From Siphonobacter sp. BAB-5405 (lineage in GTDB: Bacteria > Bacteroidota > Bacteroidia > Cytophagales > Spirosomataceae), in the NCBI RefSeq assembly GCF_002872335.1, contig NZ_NJAG01000020.1:1-39618 (forward strand): 39,618 nucleotides of DNA, given 5' to 3'. The position numbers and the translations under genes are program-made. This document shows positions 26,487 through 35,286 of the stretch, piece by piece. The notes under the pieces are model-generated. The model did not search any database, was not told the DNA's origin, and saw nothing but the letters and a program-made list of their open reading frames with translations. Numbering within the stretch: the first letter of the stretch is position 1; each line of letters begins with the position of its first letter.

Positions 26487-28391
26487 TTACAAGGCTCCAC
26501 TTTTGATTTCTTCGACCACATTGGGGTCGAGCAGGGTGGAGGTGTCACCGAGGTTGCCGGTATCGCCTTCGGCAATTTTGCGAAGAATCCGTCGCATGAT
26601 TTTTCCCGAACGCGTCTTGGGTAATCCGCTGACAAACTGAATTTTATCCGGTTTGGCAATGGGTCCAATCACGCGGGATACGGTCGCCAGAATATCCCGG
26701 CGGGTCAGGTCTACGTCATCGAGCGGCTCTTCCGTAATGATATACGCGTAAATGCCCTGACCTTTCACGTCGTGCGGATAACCGACTACGGCACTTTCCA
26801 CCACGCCCAGGTGCATGTTGATGGCATTTTCGACTTCCGCCGTACCAATGCGGTGACCCGATACGTTCAGTACGTCATCGACACGACCCGTGATGCGGTA
26901 ATAGCCGTCCTCGTCTCGCAAACAACCGTCACCCGTGAAGTACAGGTTCGGATAGGTACTGAAATACGTTTGCTTGCAGCGTTCGTGATCGCCGTAAGTC
27001 GTCCGCAGAATACCCGGCCAGGGGAACTTGATACAGAGGTTACCCGATACGCCGTTGCCTTCAATTTCCTTGCCGTTTTCGTCTACCAGCATGGGTTGTA
27101 CGCCCGGCAGTGGCAGGGTAGCAAACGTGGGCTTTTCGGGCGTAATGCCAGCAATGGGTGAAATCATCAGACCACCCGTTTCGGTTTGCCACCAGGTATC
27201 GGCGATGGGGCATTTTCCCTTCCCAATGTGATCGTGGAACCAGTGCCAGGCTTCTTCGTTGATGGGTTCACCCACGGAGCCAAGCTTGGTCAGCGACGAA
27301 AGATCTTTGTTTTCAACGTACTGCAAGCCAAAGCTCATCAGCGAACGAATGGCCGTAGGAGCCGTATACAGAATATTAACGGAATGTTTATCGACAATAT
27401 CCCAAAGACGACCCGCGTCGGGGAAAGTGGGAACGCCCTCGAATAGCAGCGTAGTGGCTCCGCAGCAAAGCGGTCCGTATACAATATAACTGTGGCCAGT
27501 AATCCAGCCAATATCGGCGGTACAGAAGTGAATTTCGCCGGGCTGGTACTGGAAAACGTTGGCAAACGTGTACGCCGCGTATACCATATACCCACCCGTG
27601 GTATGTACCACGCCCTTTGGTTTGCCCGTCGATCCGGAGGTGTAGAGAATAAAGAGCATATCCTCGGCATCCATCTCTTCGGCGGGGCATTCGTTGGTCA
27701 CGTACTTCTCTTCCTGTTCCCACCAGCGGTCGCGACCCTTGAGCATGTACACAGGGGTGCGGGTACGGGTCATAACGAGTACTGTTTCTACCGAAGGACA
27801 AGTCACCAGAGCGTCATCTACGGTAGCTTTCATCGGAATTTCTTTCGAACCCCGGTACGCTCCGTCGGAGGTTACCACGACTTTACACTCGGCATCGTTG
27901 ATCCGGTCAGCAATGGATTGCGAAGAAAAGCCACCGAATACGACTGAGTGAACGGCACCGATGCGGGCACAGGCCAGCACGGCAATCGCCAGCTCGGGCA
28001 CCATGGGCAGATAAATACACACGCGATCGCCTTTCTGCACGCCCTGTTTTTTCAAAACGTTGGCAAAACGGCATACGCGTTGGTGTAACTGACGATACGT
28101 GATTTTTACGGAATCTTCGTGGGGATCGTTGGGTTCCCAAATAATGGCTACCTGATCGCCCCGCTCGGCCAGGTGACGATCAAGAGCGTTTTCGGTAATG
28201 TTGAGTTTACCACCCGCAAACCACTTGATGTCCGGGTCTGAGAAATTCCACTGAAGCGTTTTAATCCAGGGCTTTCGCCAGTAAAAGTTAGACGCAATCT
28301 CGGCCCAGAAGCCTTCCGGGTCGTTTACTGACTTACTATATAGTTCTTTGTACTCGTCAAAATTCCGCAACTGGAAGGGGATAGCACTCAT
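26487..28391 (-). CDS. acs: Acetate-CoA ligase (AMP-forming)
   Basis: Activates acetate to acetyl-CoA through an acetyl-adenylate, allowing growth on acetate at low concentration. The 634-residue protein has the AMP-binding P-loop YTSGSTGKPKGVVHT, the TGDGCLRDEDGYYRITGR hinge block, and the C-terminal KTRSGKIMRR motif whose lysine is the usual reversible acetylation site. The acetate-pocket tryptophan region (DTWWQTETGG) is intact. It lies downstream of a receiver protein and an SLC5-type sensor kinase on the same strand and has its own promoter candidate, which suggests regulation by that pair. Confidence 0.97.
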   Translation of the reverse strand: MSAIPFQLRNFDEYKELYSKSVNDPEGFWAEIASNFYWRKPWIKTLQWNFSDPDIKWFAGGKLNITENALDRHLAERGDQVAIIWEPNDPHEDSVKITYRQLHQRVCRFANVLKKQGVQKGDRVCIYLPMVPELAIAVLACARIGAVHSVVFGGFSSQSIADRINDAECKVVVTSDGAYRGSKEIPMKATVDDALVTCPSVETVLVMTRTRTPVYMLKGRDRWWEQEEKYVTNECPAEEMDAEDMLFILYTSGSTGKPKGVVHTTGGYMVYAAYTFANVFQYQPGEIHFCTADIGWITGHSYIVYGPLCCGATTLLFEGVPTFPDAGRLWDIVDKHSVNILYTAPTAIRSLMSFGLQYVENKDLSSLTKLGSVGEPINEEAWHWFHDHIGKGKCPIADTWWQTETGGLMISPIAGITPEKPTFATLPLPGVQPMLVDENGKEIEGNGVSGNLCIKFPWPGILRTTYGDHERCKQTYFSTYPNLYFTGDGCLRDEDGYYRITGRVDDVLNVSGHRIGTAEVENAINMHLGVVESAVVGYPHDVKGQGIYAYIITEEPLDDVDLTRRDILATVSRVIGPIAKPDKIQFVSGLPKTRSGKIMRRILRKIAEGDTGNLGDTSTLLDPNVVEEIKSGAL

Positions 28392-28440
28392 GGCTCGTAA
28401 TCATTTTAGAGGGACTAAAAATAATACCTGAACTGTGCGG

Positions 28441-28472
28441 CTAAAGTACAAGCAATCGCGGAAGGGATCAAA
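28441..28472 (-). promoter_or_regulatory. Candidate acs promoter (-33/-7)
   Basis: On the minus strand a TTTG (28469-28472) is separated by 20 nt from TACTTTAG (28441-28448), a one-base mismatch to TAnnTTTG. Spacing fits the Bacteroidota primary-sigma pattern. The implied leader is about 45 nt. Confidence 0.55.
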
Positions 28473-28562
28473 CAAAAGCGGTTTTTCTCGCTAATATACT
28501 ATAGATAAAAAGGTATTTTACTGATACTCGATTGGGGAAAAGGAAGATGAAAGGCTATAGGT

Positions 28563-28922
28563 TTAGGCCGTAAGTTCCTGAACTTTGGCCATTAAGTTAC
28601 GGGTTGAGAAGGGTTTGGTCAGGTACAGATCCGCTCCGTAGGAGAGGCCTTTTTCAATGTCACTCTCTTTACTTTTGGCACTAAGGAAGACAATTTTCGT
28701 CTGCCGAAGCAGATCCGAGCCTTTCACCTGCCGACAGACTTCATAGCCGTCCACACTGGGCATCATAATGTCAAGCAGCACCAGTTGCGGTTGCTCCTGG
28801 TGGATAATATCGAGGGCTTCGGCTCCGTCGCGGGCAATATAGACCTGATAGCCTTCCTTTTTCATCAGGAATTCCAGGGACATGACAATGCCGGGTTCAT
28901 CGTCGACAATTAAGATTTTCAT
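28563..28922 (-). CDS. Single-domain response regulator
   Basis: A 119-residue receiver domain with no DNA-binding output. Acidic residues Asp7-Asp8 and the phosphoacceptor Asp51 (LVLLDIMMPSVDG) are intact, as are the conserved Thr/Ser (FLSAKS) and Lys (YLTKPF). The start is taken as ATG 28922 (MKILIVDDE); an adjacent ATG at 28925 is equally possible. It follows the sensor kinase by 80 nt and precedes acs. Without an output domain it must act by protein contact or pass the phosphate onward. Confidence 0.92.
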   Translation of the reverse strand: MKILIVDDEPGIVMSLEFLMKKEGYQVYIARDGAEALDIIHQEQPQLVLLDIMMPSVDGYEVCRQVKGSDLLRQTKIVFLSAKSKESDIEKGLSYGADLYLTKPFSTRNLMAKVQELTA

Positions 28923-29002
28923 CATACCACTGAGCGTTAATTCATCACGACGCAAGTCTGCGTTCATCCGGATGATTGATATACCACAACAGGAAAATTG
29001 GA

Positions 29003-31717
29003 TTAATGTTCCGCCCGTACCTCCTTTAACAGTGGAATTTGCACTGTAAAACGGGCTCCGGAGCCGGGCTGACTTTCCACCGAAATGCTTCCGTGATGCA
29101 ATTCTATGATTTTTTTGGTAATCGCCAGCCCTAGTCCGCTGCCTTTGGGTTTGCGGATGGTCTGGTTTTCGGCCTGGTAAAACTTGTCAAAAATGAGTTG
29201 CTGGTAATCGCTCGCAATACCGGGACCATTGTCCGCCACCGTTAGCACGTACTGATCGCCAGAGCGGCGGAGCAAAACCTGAATCAGCCCTTTACCACGT
29301 TCCGTATACTTAATCGCGTTCGAGAGCAGGTTAATCAGTACCTGCATCAGTTTGTCGCGGTCGGCTTGCAGGGGCGGTAGGGGTTCAGTCAAAGATACGT
29401 CGAGGTGAACGTCTTTTTCCAGGGCTAATTGATGGACGGATTCGACGGCTTCCCGAATGACTTCGGTTAGCTGTACGGATTCAGTACGCAGAAAATGTTT
29501 CCCCGATTCGTATTTCTCCAGATCCAGTACCTGACTGATGAGCCGCGTCAGACGGTCGGATTCGCGAATGATGGTCGAAAGAAACTGATCCCGTTGCTCC
29601 ATATCCAGCTCCGGATTATCCTGCAAGATTTCACTCAGAGCTTTGATGGACGTAATGGGTGTACGCAACTCGTGGGTTACCGTCGTCAGAAAGTCGTCCT
29701 TGAGCCGATCCGTCCGAATCATCTGTTCGTTGGCTTGGCGAAGCTGGGTAGTTGCCCGTTCGAGTTCGGCCTGGTGCTGGCGTAGCTGTCGGTTGGTCAA
29801 AATCAATTCCTGCGATTCCTTCAGGATTTCTACGACTTCGTCCACGGAAATTTTCTCTTCCAGCGTCACCGAGGCCACCATCAACCGGGCCGAAGCCGAG
29901 CCAATGACTCCGGCGAGGAGATTCTCGGCGTAGTTCACTAACTGGGGCGAAGCCCGTTGCCAGTTCAGGTTGATCTCGTTTTCATTGGCAAAGCGTTCGA
30001 GCAATTGCGTCGTTCGTTCCTTCCCAAAAAACTGACTCAGTAAGCTTTGTAAATCCGGAATGTAGGCCGTACCCCGCCAGATTGTGGAGCTTTCGATGAC
30101 TTCCGAGTACTTGAAAATATCCACGAACAGGATCGCCTGATTGTGCTCCATGGACGTCTGTGGCAGGCGAATCGAGAGCAGTACGTACGAAAGCACGTTG
30201 ATCGATAAGCTCCAGAACAAAGCATGGGAAATGCGGTCGAAGCCTTCCAGTCCAAACAAAGCGGAGGGTTTCAGCAATTCAAGGCCCCAGGGGCCCACCG
30301 TATTCAGACTCAGCGGAAAGAAACCAGCCTCGGCCAGCATGGGAATCACCAGCGTATAAAACCACACAGAGAAGCCGAGAATCAAGCCGACGGTCGCTCC
30401 GTAACGGTTACCCTGTTTCCAGAAAATACCCCCCAGTACCGCCGGAGCCAGTTGAGCCACCGCCGTAAATGATACCTGTCCGATGGATACCAGCGGGTAC
30501 CGCCCGGCGAGTTTGGAGTAGTACAGATACGCCGCGACGAGCAGAAGCAGGATACTGATCCGCCGGGCACCGATCAGAAAACGGCCCAGATTTGGACCAA
30601 TTTTGCGACGAAGCGTGGGTTGCGTCAGGACGTAAGGCATCAGAACGCTATTACTGAGCATGGTACTCAAAGCAATGGTTTCGACGATCACCATGCCCGT
30701 AGCCGCTGAAAAGCCGCCCAGGTAAGTAATCAGAGCCAGCCATTCCTTGTCGAAATACAGCGGAATGGCCAGTACGTAATTGTCGGCATTGACCGTCTGG
30801 TTTTGAAAGAGTAAGGCCCCGCCAAACGCAATGGGCAGTACAAACAGGTTTATGACCATCATGTACAGCGGGAAGGTCCAGATGGCCCGGTTGAGGTGAC
30901 GTTCATCCGTATTCTCCACAACCGACACCTGAAACTGACGGGGTAGCAACAGAATATTCAGCGTGGACAAGAGGATGTGCCAGAACCAGGTGCCGTAGCC
31001 GCCGTTAGGATCGATAGTAAAGAGTTTGCGTAAGGCTGGTTTGTGCGAAGCCTGCGTGAAAATGTCACCGAACCCATTGAAAACGCCGAACGTCACGTAG
31101 ATACCCACGAACAGAAAGGCCACCATTTTTACCAGCGATTCGGCGGCGATTGCCGTGACCATACCTTCGTGCTGTTCGGTTGCCTCAATTTTTCGGGTAC
31201 CAAACAGCATCACGAAAATGCCCAGACCAATGGCGAGGTACAGCGTTAGGTCGCTGGTGAGTTCTTCGGTACGGGGGAGTTCTGCCAGTACGGCAAAGCT
31301 GGTAGAAATGGCTTTTAGCTGGAGCGAAATGTAGGGAACGATGCCAATCAGGCAGAAAAAAGCCACCAATGCCCCCAAGTTTGCCGATTTTCCGTACCGC
31401 GAAGCCACGAAATCCGAAAGCGTCGCGATGCGTTGTACCTTACAGATCCGAATGATTTTCCGTAGAATGATCCACCAGAGCGGAGCCGTCAGCGTCGGTC
31501 CCAGGTACGTCGATAAAAACTCAACGCCATTGGTAAAGGCCCTTCCCACCGACCCGTAATAGGCCCAGGCCGAGCAGTAGACGCCCAGCGAAAGCGAATA
31601 CACCCAGGGGTTAGACACCCAGCGGCGGGTGCGGTGGCTACGTTCGGCCCAGTACGCAATGCCAAAAAGTAGTCCCAGGTACATCACCGAGACCGTCACT
31701 ACCCAGCCACTATTCAT
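29003..31717 (-). CDS. SLC5 transporter-STAC-histidine kinase fusion (CbrA/CrbS-like)
   Basis: A 904-residue sensor. Residues about 1-500 form a sodium/solute symporter (SLC5/PutP) domain with 12-13 membrane helices. A region at about 560-625 (AENLLAGVIGSASARLMVASV) matches the STAC linker found in CbrA/CrbS sensors. A coiled coil follows, then HisKA with phosphoacceptor His682 (THELRTP), and HATPase_c with the N box near residue 800 (NLLSNAIKYT), DNGPGIA and GSGLGLAI. Related kinases control acetate or histidine use in proteobacteria; here acs lies downstream. No PAS domain is seen, unlike CbrA. Its start overlaps the upstream small gene by 8 nt. Confidence 0.93.
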   Translation of the reverse strand: MNSGWVVTVSVMYLGLLFGIAYWAERSHRTRRWVSNPWVYSLSLGVYCSAWAYYGSVGRAFTNGVEFLSTYLGPTLTAPLWWIILRKIIRICKVQRIATLSDFVASRYGKSANLGALVAFFCLIGIVPYISLQLKAISTSFAVLAELPRTEELTSDLTLYLAIGLGIFVMLFGTRKIEATEQHEGMVTAIAAESLVKMVAFLFVGIYVTFGVFNGFGDIFTQASHKPALRKLFTIDPNGGYGTWFWHILLSTLNILLLPRQFQVSVVENTDERHLNRAIWTFPLYMMVINLFVLPIAFGGALLFQNQTVNADNYVLAIPLYFDKEWLALITYLGGFSAATGMVIVETIALSTMLSNSVLMPYVLTQPTLRRKIGPNLGRFLIGARRISILLLLVAAYLYYSKLAGRYPLVSIGQVSFTAVAQLAPAVLGGIFWKQGNRYGATVGLILGFSVWFYTLVIPMLAEAGFFPLSLNTVGPWGLELLKPSALFGLEGFDRISHALFWSLSINVLSYVLLSIRLPQTSMEHNQAILFVDIFKYSEVIESSTIWRGTAYIPDLQSLLSQFFGKERTTQLLERFANENEINLNWQRASPQLVNYAENLLAGVIGSASARLMVASVTLEEKISVDEVVEILKESQELILTNRQLRQHQAELERATTQLRQANEQMIRTDRLKDDFLTTVTHELRTPITSIKALSEILQDNPELDMEQRDQFLSTIIRESDRLTRLISQVLDLEKYESGKHFLRTESVQLTEVIREAVESVHQLALEKDVHLDVSLTEPLPPLQADRDKLMQVLINLLSNAIKYTERGKGLIQVLLRRSGDQYVLTVADNGPGIASDYQQLIFDKFYQAENQTIRKPKGSGLGLAITKKIIELHHGSISVESQPGSGARFTVQIPLLKEVRAEH

Positions 31718-31910
31718 GATTTTGTCGGGTCCAGTACCAGTACATCAGGCCTACCAGTCCCAGCCAGCAGGTAAACACATACCAGTAGAGCAGGGGGATA
31801 CCCATCCAGAGAATGGGTTTATTGAATAAGGAAAGCAGCGGAAAATTAAGAATGAGAGCAAACAGGATACTAACGATGACCAGATATTGCCCCCGAAGCC
31901 GTTCGTTCAT
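31710..31910 (-). CDS. Small two-helix membrane protein, DUF3311-like
   Basis: A 66-residue protein with two hydrophobic segments (about 10-30 and 36-60) and the GIPLLYWYVF pattern that resembles DUF3311, a family of small partners of SLC5 solute symporters. It overlaps the SLC5-kinase gene by 8 nt and opens the operon, which supports a role as an accessory subunit of the transporter-like sensor. The family call is by eye. Confidence 0.75.
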   Translation of the reverse strand: MNERLRGQYLVIVSILFALILNFPLLSLFNKPILWMGIPLLYWYVFTCWLGLVGLMYWYWTRQNHE

Positions 31911-31929
31911 GGGGTTCCGTTCTTTTGCT

Positions 31930-31964
31930 CAAAAATAGTACGAGAACGCCAGAGACGGTACAAA
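31930..31964 (-). promoter_or_regulatory. Candidate promoter of the sensor-kinase operon
   Basis: On the minus strand TTTG (31961-31964) lies 23 nt before TATTTTTG (31930-31937), an exact TAnnTTTG. It would give a leader of about 15 nt before the small membrane protein gene. Confidence 0.5.
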
Positions 31965-32000
31965 AGTGGGATTTTTGAATGAGGACGTTTCGTACAAAAA

Positions 32001-32027
32001 AGCGGCGGACGCTATTCGCCCGCCGCT
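32001..32027 (-). terminator. Terminator of the MHS transporter operon
   Basis: A GC-rich 8-bp stem (arms 32001-32008 and 32020-32027), followed on the minus strand by TTTTTTG. It separates the transporter unit from the sensor operon. Confidence 0.88.
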
Positions 32028-32066
32028 CATGTTCGGAGTTTTCATCGAGGTGTTCGATGCATGCGT

Positions 32067-32291
32067 TCAATTCGTCTGCTCGTCGTACTCGCCCTTGAGG
32101 GAATAATACCCAAACAGGATCAGGCCAGCGACAATGATGGGCGTAAGGACCAGCAATACGACCCATCCAAAAATTCGGTCATCGAGCTGCGGACTGGCAA
32201 TCTTATGAAGGCTGTCTACAATACGGTCATAACCAATGTACAGCCCCAGAGCAATCCAGCAGAAACCGAGTACTTTTTTCAGACTATTCAT
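32067..32291 (-). CDS. Small two-helix membrane protein downstream of MHS transporter
   Basis: A 74-residue protein with two predicted membrane helices (about 5-25 and 42-65) and charged ends. It begins 24 nt after the transporter stop and ends before a strong terminator, so it is co-transcribed and may be a transporter accessory. I do not recognise a characterised family. Confidence 0.78.
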   Translation of the reverse strand: MNSLKKVLGFCWIALGLYIGYDRIVDSLHKIASPQLDDRIFGWVVLLVLTPIIVAGLILFGYYSLKGEYDEQTN

Positions 32292-32315
32292 ACTTTTTTT
32301 GACGGTTTTAGAGAA

Positions 32316-33803
32316 TTATTGTTGGATACGACTTCTTGAAGATAGATAAATAAATCCAATAATAAAACAAATGGCGGCGACTATTATTGGGTACCAGAGG
32401 CCGGCCAGGTAGGCTTGTGGTTCCTGATTGACCGTAGCTTTTTCGACCAGTGCCACGGCCAGAAAAGGAGTGAGTCCCCCAAAGATGCCATTCCCAATGT
32501 GGTACGGTAAGGACATCGACGTATAGCGAATACGGGTAGGGAACATTTCCACCAGAAAAGCGGCAATGGGTCCGTATACCATGGTCACATAGAGTACCTG
32601 AATCCAGATCAGGAGTACCATCGTCCAGTACCCCGCATTTCCCAGGGTTAGCACGTATTTAACCTCAGTTCCTTGTGAATTGTTTAGCGACGTTCTCTGT
32701 ACCTGCGATCCATCGGTGTAAGAAATGACCTGAGAGGTCGTCTGGTTCTGGATGGAGGTCTGCGTGGAAACTTCGGTTTTGGCGGCTATATCCGTCAAAG
32801 CGTACATCTGCTGGTACAGCGGACGGTAAGTGAGAACGGCCAGGGCCATACCGCCGAGAATGATGACCTTTCGACCCCAGCGATCCGAGAGCCAGCCAAA
32901 AAGCACAAAGCCGCCCGTGGCCAGAGCCAGAGCAATCGCCACGATTTCGCTGGATTGCTCAAAATCAACGTGACCCACTTTCTGAATGAACGACAAAGCG
33001 TAGAACTGTCCCGTATACCAGACCACGCCCTGACCCGCCGTTGCTCCGAGTAGAGCCAGCAGTACCATCTTCAGATTTTCGCGTTTGCCAAAGGATTCCG
33101 CCAGTGGGTTTTTGGAAACTTTGCCCTCCGATTTAAGTTTGGTAAAAACGGGTGACTCGTTCATTTTCAGTCGAATAAATACCGATGTTCCTACAAGTAC
33201 AATCGAAACGAGAAAAGGAATTCGCCAGCCCCAGCTTTCAAAATCCTGGACACCCAGTAGTTTCCGGGTAGCCACAATGACGGCCAGCGATACGAAAAGG
33301 CCCAGCGTGGCCGTCGTCTGAATCCAGCTGGTGAAGTATCCCCGTCGTTCTGGCGGAGCGTATTCGGCCACGTAGGTAGCCGCTCCGCCATATTCCCCGC
33401 CCAGGGCCAGGCCCTGAATCAGCCGTAAGAGTAGTACCAGCAGCGGCGAAAGCATACCCCAGCTTTCGTAACCCGGAATCAGTCCGATCAGAAACGTAGA
33501 ACCACCCATGAGCAGGAGGGTCACCATGAAGGTATACTTCCGGCCCACGATGTCGCCCAGACGTCCGAAGACCAAAGCCCCGAACGGACGTACGATGAAG
33601 CCCGCCGCGAATACTGCCAGAGCCGAGAGCAGAGCCGCCGTAGGATTGTCTTTAGGAAAAAATTGGGTCGAGATAATAGCCGACAGGCTGCCGAAAATGT
33701 AGAAATCGTACCATTCGATCAGCGTACCAACCGAAGAGGCCGCAATGACGCTTCGCAACGTACGCGGACTGGTGACCGAAGCGGGAGCAAGGGTCTCAGG
33801 CAT
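32316..33803 (-). CDS. MFS transporter, metabolite:H+ symporter (MHS) family
   Basis: A 12-helix major-facilitator protein of the ProP/KgtP/ShiA type, which imports organic acids or compatible solutes with protons. Signatures are GTLIEWYDFYIFG in helix 1, GRLGDIVGRKYTF between helices 2 and 3, and LRLIQGLALGGEYGGA in helix 4. The start is ATG 33803 (MPETLAP); the frame runs to 33869 without supporting features. It carries an unusually long Ser/Thr/Gln-rich loop (about residues 325-385) between the helices of the second half. The substrate is not predictable; nearness to the acetate module allows a carboxylate. Confidence 0.92.
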   Translation of the reverse strand: MPETLAPASVTSPRTLRSVIAASSVGTLIEWYDFYIFGSLSAIISTQFFPKDNPTAALLSALAVFAAGFIVRPFGALVFGRLGDIVGRKYTFMVTLLLMGGSTFLIGLIPGYESWGMLSPLLVLLLRLIQGLALGGEYGGAATYVAEYAPPERRGYFTSWIQTTATLGLFVSLAVIVATRKLLGVQDFESWGWRIPFLVSIVLVGTSVFIRLKMNESPVFTKLKSEGKVSKNPLAESFGKRENLKMVLLALLGATAGQGVVWYTGQFYALSFIQKVGHVDFEQSSEIVAIALALATGGFVLFGWLSDRWGRKVIILGGMALAVLTYRPLYQQMYALTDIAAKTEVSTQTSIQNQTTSQVISYTDGSQVQRTSLNNSQGTEVKYVLTLGNAGYWTMVLLIWIQVLYVTMVYGPIAAFLVEMFPTRIRYTSMSLPYHIGNGIFGGLTPFLAVALVEKATVNQEPQAYLAGLWYPIIVAAICFIIGFIYLSSRSRIQQ

Positions 33804-34019
33804 AAGCAATACAATAGGTTTAGAGGAGAGGTACTGAAAATAAAAGATTTTGACCCGGGTTGGAATCATACATCCCTTTCAGTGTTGTTTACATAAATGG
33901 GATTATGACGGGTTTATTTTGTATAGTTCGGGCAAATCGACGGAAATCGCTAGGAGGAAAGAGGAAAAAAATAGTTTTTGCTAAAGCAGCATAGGTAAGA
34001 GAAGGAAGCAGGAAAAGAA

Positions 34020-34439
34020 TTAATCTTTAAAGCGTTCCCAGCGAATGACCATGAATTTATCGCCGAGTTCGGTGACAATAACGCCGGAACTCCGCAAGTT
34101 ATCGCGATTGGCAAAATACTCAGCTATTTCCTTATGGTTCAGAATCTTATAGGTGGGGCGGTACTCTGAATTCTTGGGAATTTTGATCTGGTATTTCTTC
34201 ACCCAGTTCATAACCGATACGTGACTCACCCCCAGCAATCGTTCGATTTCGCGGTAGCTTACACCTTCGATATACAACTGTAACGCCTTGATTACGTAGT
34301 AGGTACTGATGCCCTTTCCCAGTTTATCGACCGTAAAATGGTACTGACAGGCTTTGCAATGGTACCGTTGGCGATCTTTGATTATACCCGATTTGGTAAC
34401 ATTCGACGAATCACAGCGAGGACAATTGGGAGCAGTCAT
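34020..34439 (-). CDS. InsA-like zinc-ribbon/HTH DNA-binding protein
   Basis: The N-terminus (about 1-40) is a zinc ribbon: CPRCDSSNVTKSG followed by YHCKACQYHF gives four metal-binding cysteines, as in the N-terminal part of IS1/IS1595-group transposases (InsA). A helix-turn-helix follows (SYREIERLLGVSHVSVMNWVKKY). The C-terminal 45 residues are not transposase-like and no DDE domain exists in this or the next frame. The start is taken at 34439 (MTAPNCPRC); MLLM three codons upstream is possible. No flanking inverted repeats were seen, so I read it as a domesticated regulator rather than an insertion sequence. Confidence 0.82.
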   Translation of the reverse strand: MTAPNCPRCDSSNVTKSGIIKDRQRYHCKACQYHFTVDKLGKGISTYYVIKALQLYIEGVSYREIERLLGVSHVSVMNWVKKYQIKIPKNSEYRPTYKILNHKEIAEYFANRDNLRSSGVIVTELGDKFMVIRWERFKD

Positions 34440-34706
34440 AAGTAGCATATATTCAGTTTAGCAAACATATAGCTAATTAGCAAAGAAAGAAACCGGGCCG
34501 AGCTTTTTTTTGACAGAAGCGGAAAGAAAAGCGGTGAGTACTCGTGAGTCACGGACGCGTTCCGTAGCGAGCAAGCTAGGCATATAGCGTACGAAAGGAA
34601 AGCGTAGGAATCGCGTAAGCAGAAGGGTTGAGTTGGGAAGTTTCGCCCGTACCCAAGTAATCAACCCTTGATCTACTTCGCCGTTTATTACGAACGTAAC
34701 TAGCTA

Positions 34707-34738
34707 AAAAAGCCTCCCTGCGGGCAGAGAGGCTTTTT
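34707..34738 (-). terminator. Terminator of the orphan gene at 34740
   Basis: A 10-bp stem (arms 34707-34716 and 34729-34738) extended by an inner CTGC/GCAG pair, with T-rich flanks on both strands. It begins directly at the stop codon of the minus-strand gene. Confidence 0.88.
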
Positions 34739-34739
34739 C

Positions 34740-35051
34740 TTATTGGTTGATGTACTGAAGCGTACATTTCTGAGGCTCGACCGATACCACGGTAAACTCG
34801 CCGTCAGTGAGTGCATCTTCCAGGGAAGTACCACCCGTGACCACGTATTTCTCGTGGCGTTTGATAAACTCCTGTAGTTTTACGGACGACACATAGTCCT
34901 TGAGCCGCACGGATCGTGTTGAATTCACGAGTGAAGCATCGGGTACGGCTAAGTCAGCCGGGATACTGAGTGTATTATTCGTCGGCTTGTCCATGCTACC
35001 ATAGGTAAAGAACACGCTCGGAAACTGTAATTCCAGGGTCGGAGTAGACAT
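34740..35051 (-). CDS. Hypothetical protein, 103 residues
   Basis: I do not recognise this protein. It has no signal peptide, no membrane helix and mixed alpha/beta composition (SMDKPTNNTLSIPADL, then KLQEFIKRHEKYVVTGG). Codon use resembles the host core. A strong terminator at its stop codon supports a real gene. It lies between an InsA-like protein and a foreign-looking coding remnant. Confidence 0.65.
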   Translation of the reverse strand: MSTPTLELQFPSVFFTYGSMDKPTNNTLSIPADLAVPDASLVNSTRSVRLKDYVSSVKLQEFIKRHEKYVVTGGTSLEDALTDGEFTVVSVEPQKCTLQYINQ

Positions 35052-35094
35052 AAGGATTTGTTTTTAAGGGTTGGTGGGATGGATGGGGTAAAAA

Positions 35095-35286
35095 GTGTGC
35101 CAATTACAGAAGTTGTTCGCACCAATTAAGGCCGACTACACCAAGAACAAGGGAAGCGAGAAGGTGGCCAGCATCAAGCAGGAGAACGCCACGCACCTGA
35201 GCGATACCGTGGACTACTACGTCATATGGAAGTACAGGGGCGGCACTGGCTACAGTGAGAGCGGGTTCGACATAGATTTCCTTTAA
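35095..35286 (+). pseudogene. GC-rich coding remnant with foreign codon use
   Basis: A 63-codon frame that clearly looks coding: nearly every codon from about 35130 ends in G or C (AAG, GAG, GTG, GCC, AGC, TAC), and AGG is used for Arg, unlike neighbouring genes. The peptide runs IKADYTKNKGSEKVASIKQ and ends TGYSESGFDIDFL. No start signal or larger domain is visible. It may be the 3' end of a gene brought in by transfer whose 5' part was lost, since the first codons switch to host-like composition. Function unknown; a small intact gene is the alternative. Confidence 0.5.

Noticed and set aside
34020-34439. Intact IS1-type insertion sequence
   Set aside because: No DDE transposase frame and no terminal inverted repeats or target duplication were found around it.
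34449-34706. Open frames between the InsA-like gene and the orphan gene
   Set aside because: Short overlapping frames on the minus strand with basic, low-information peptides; no support for a gene, and no RNA gene was recognised.
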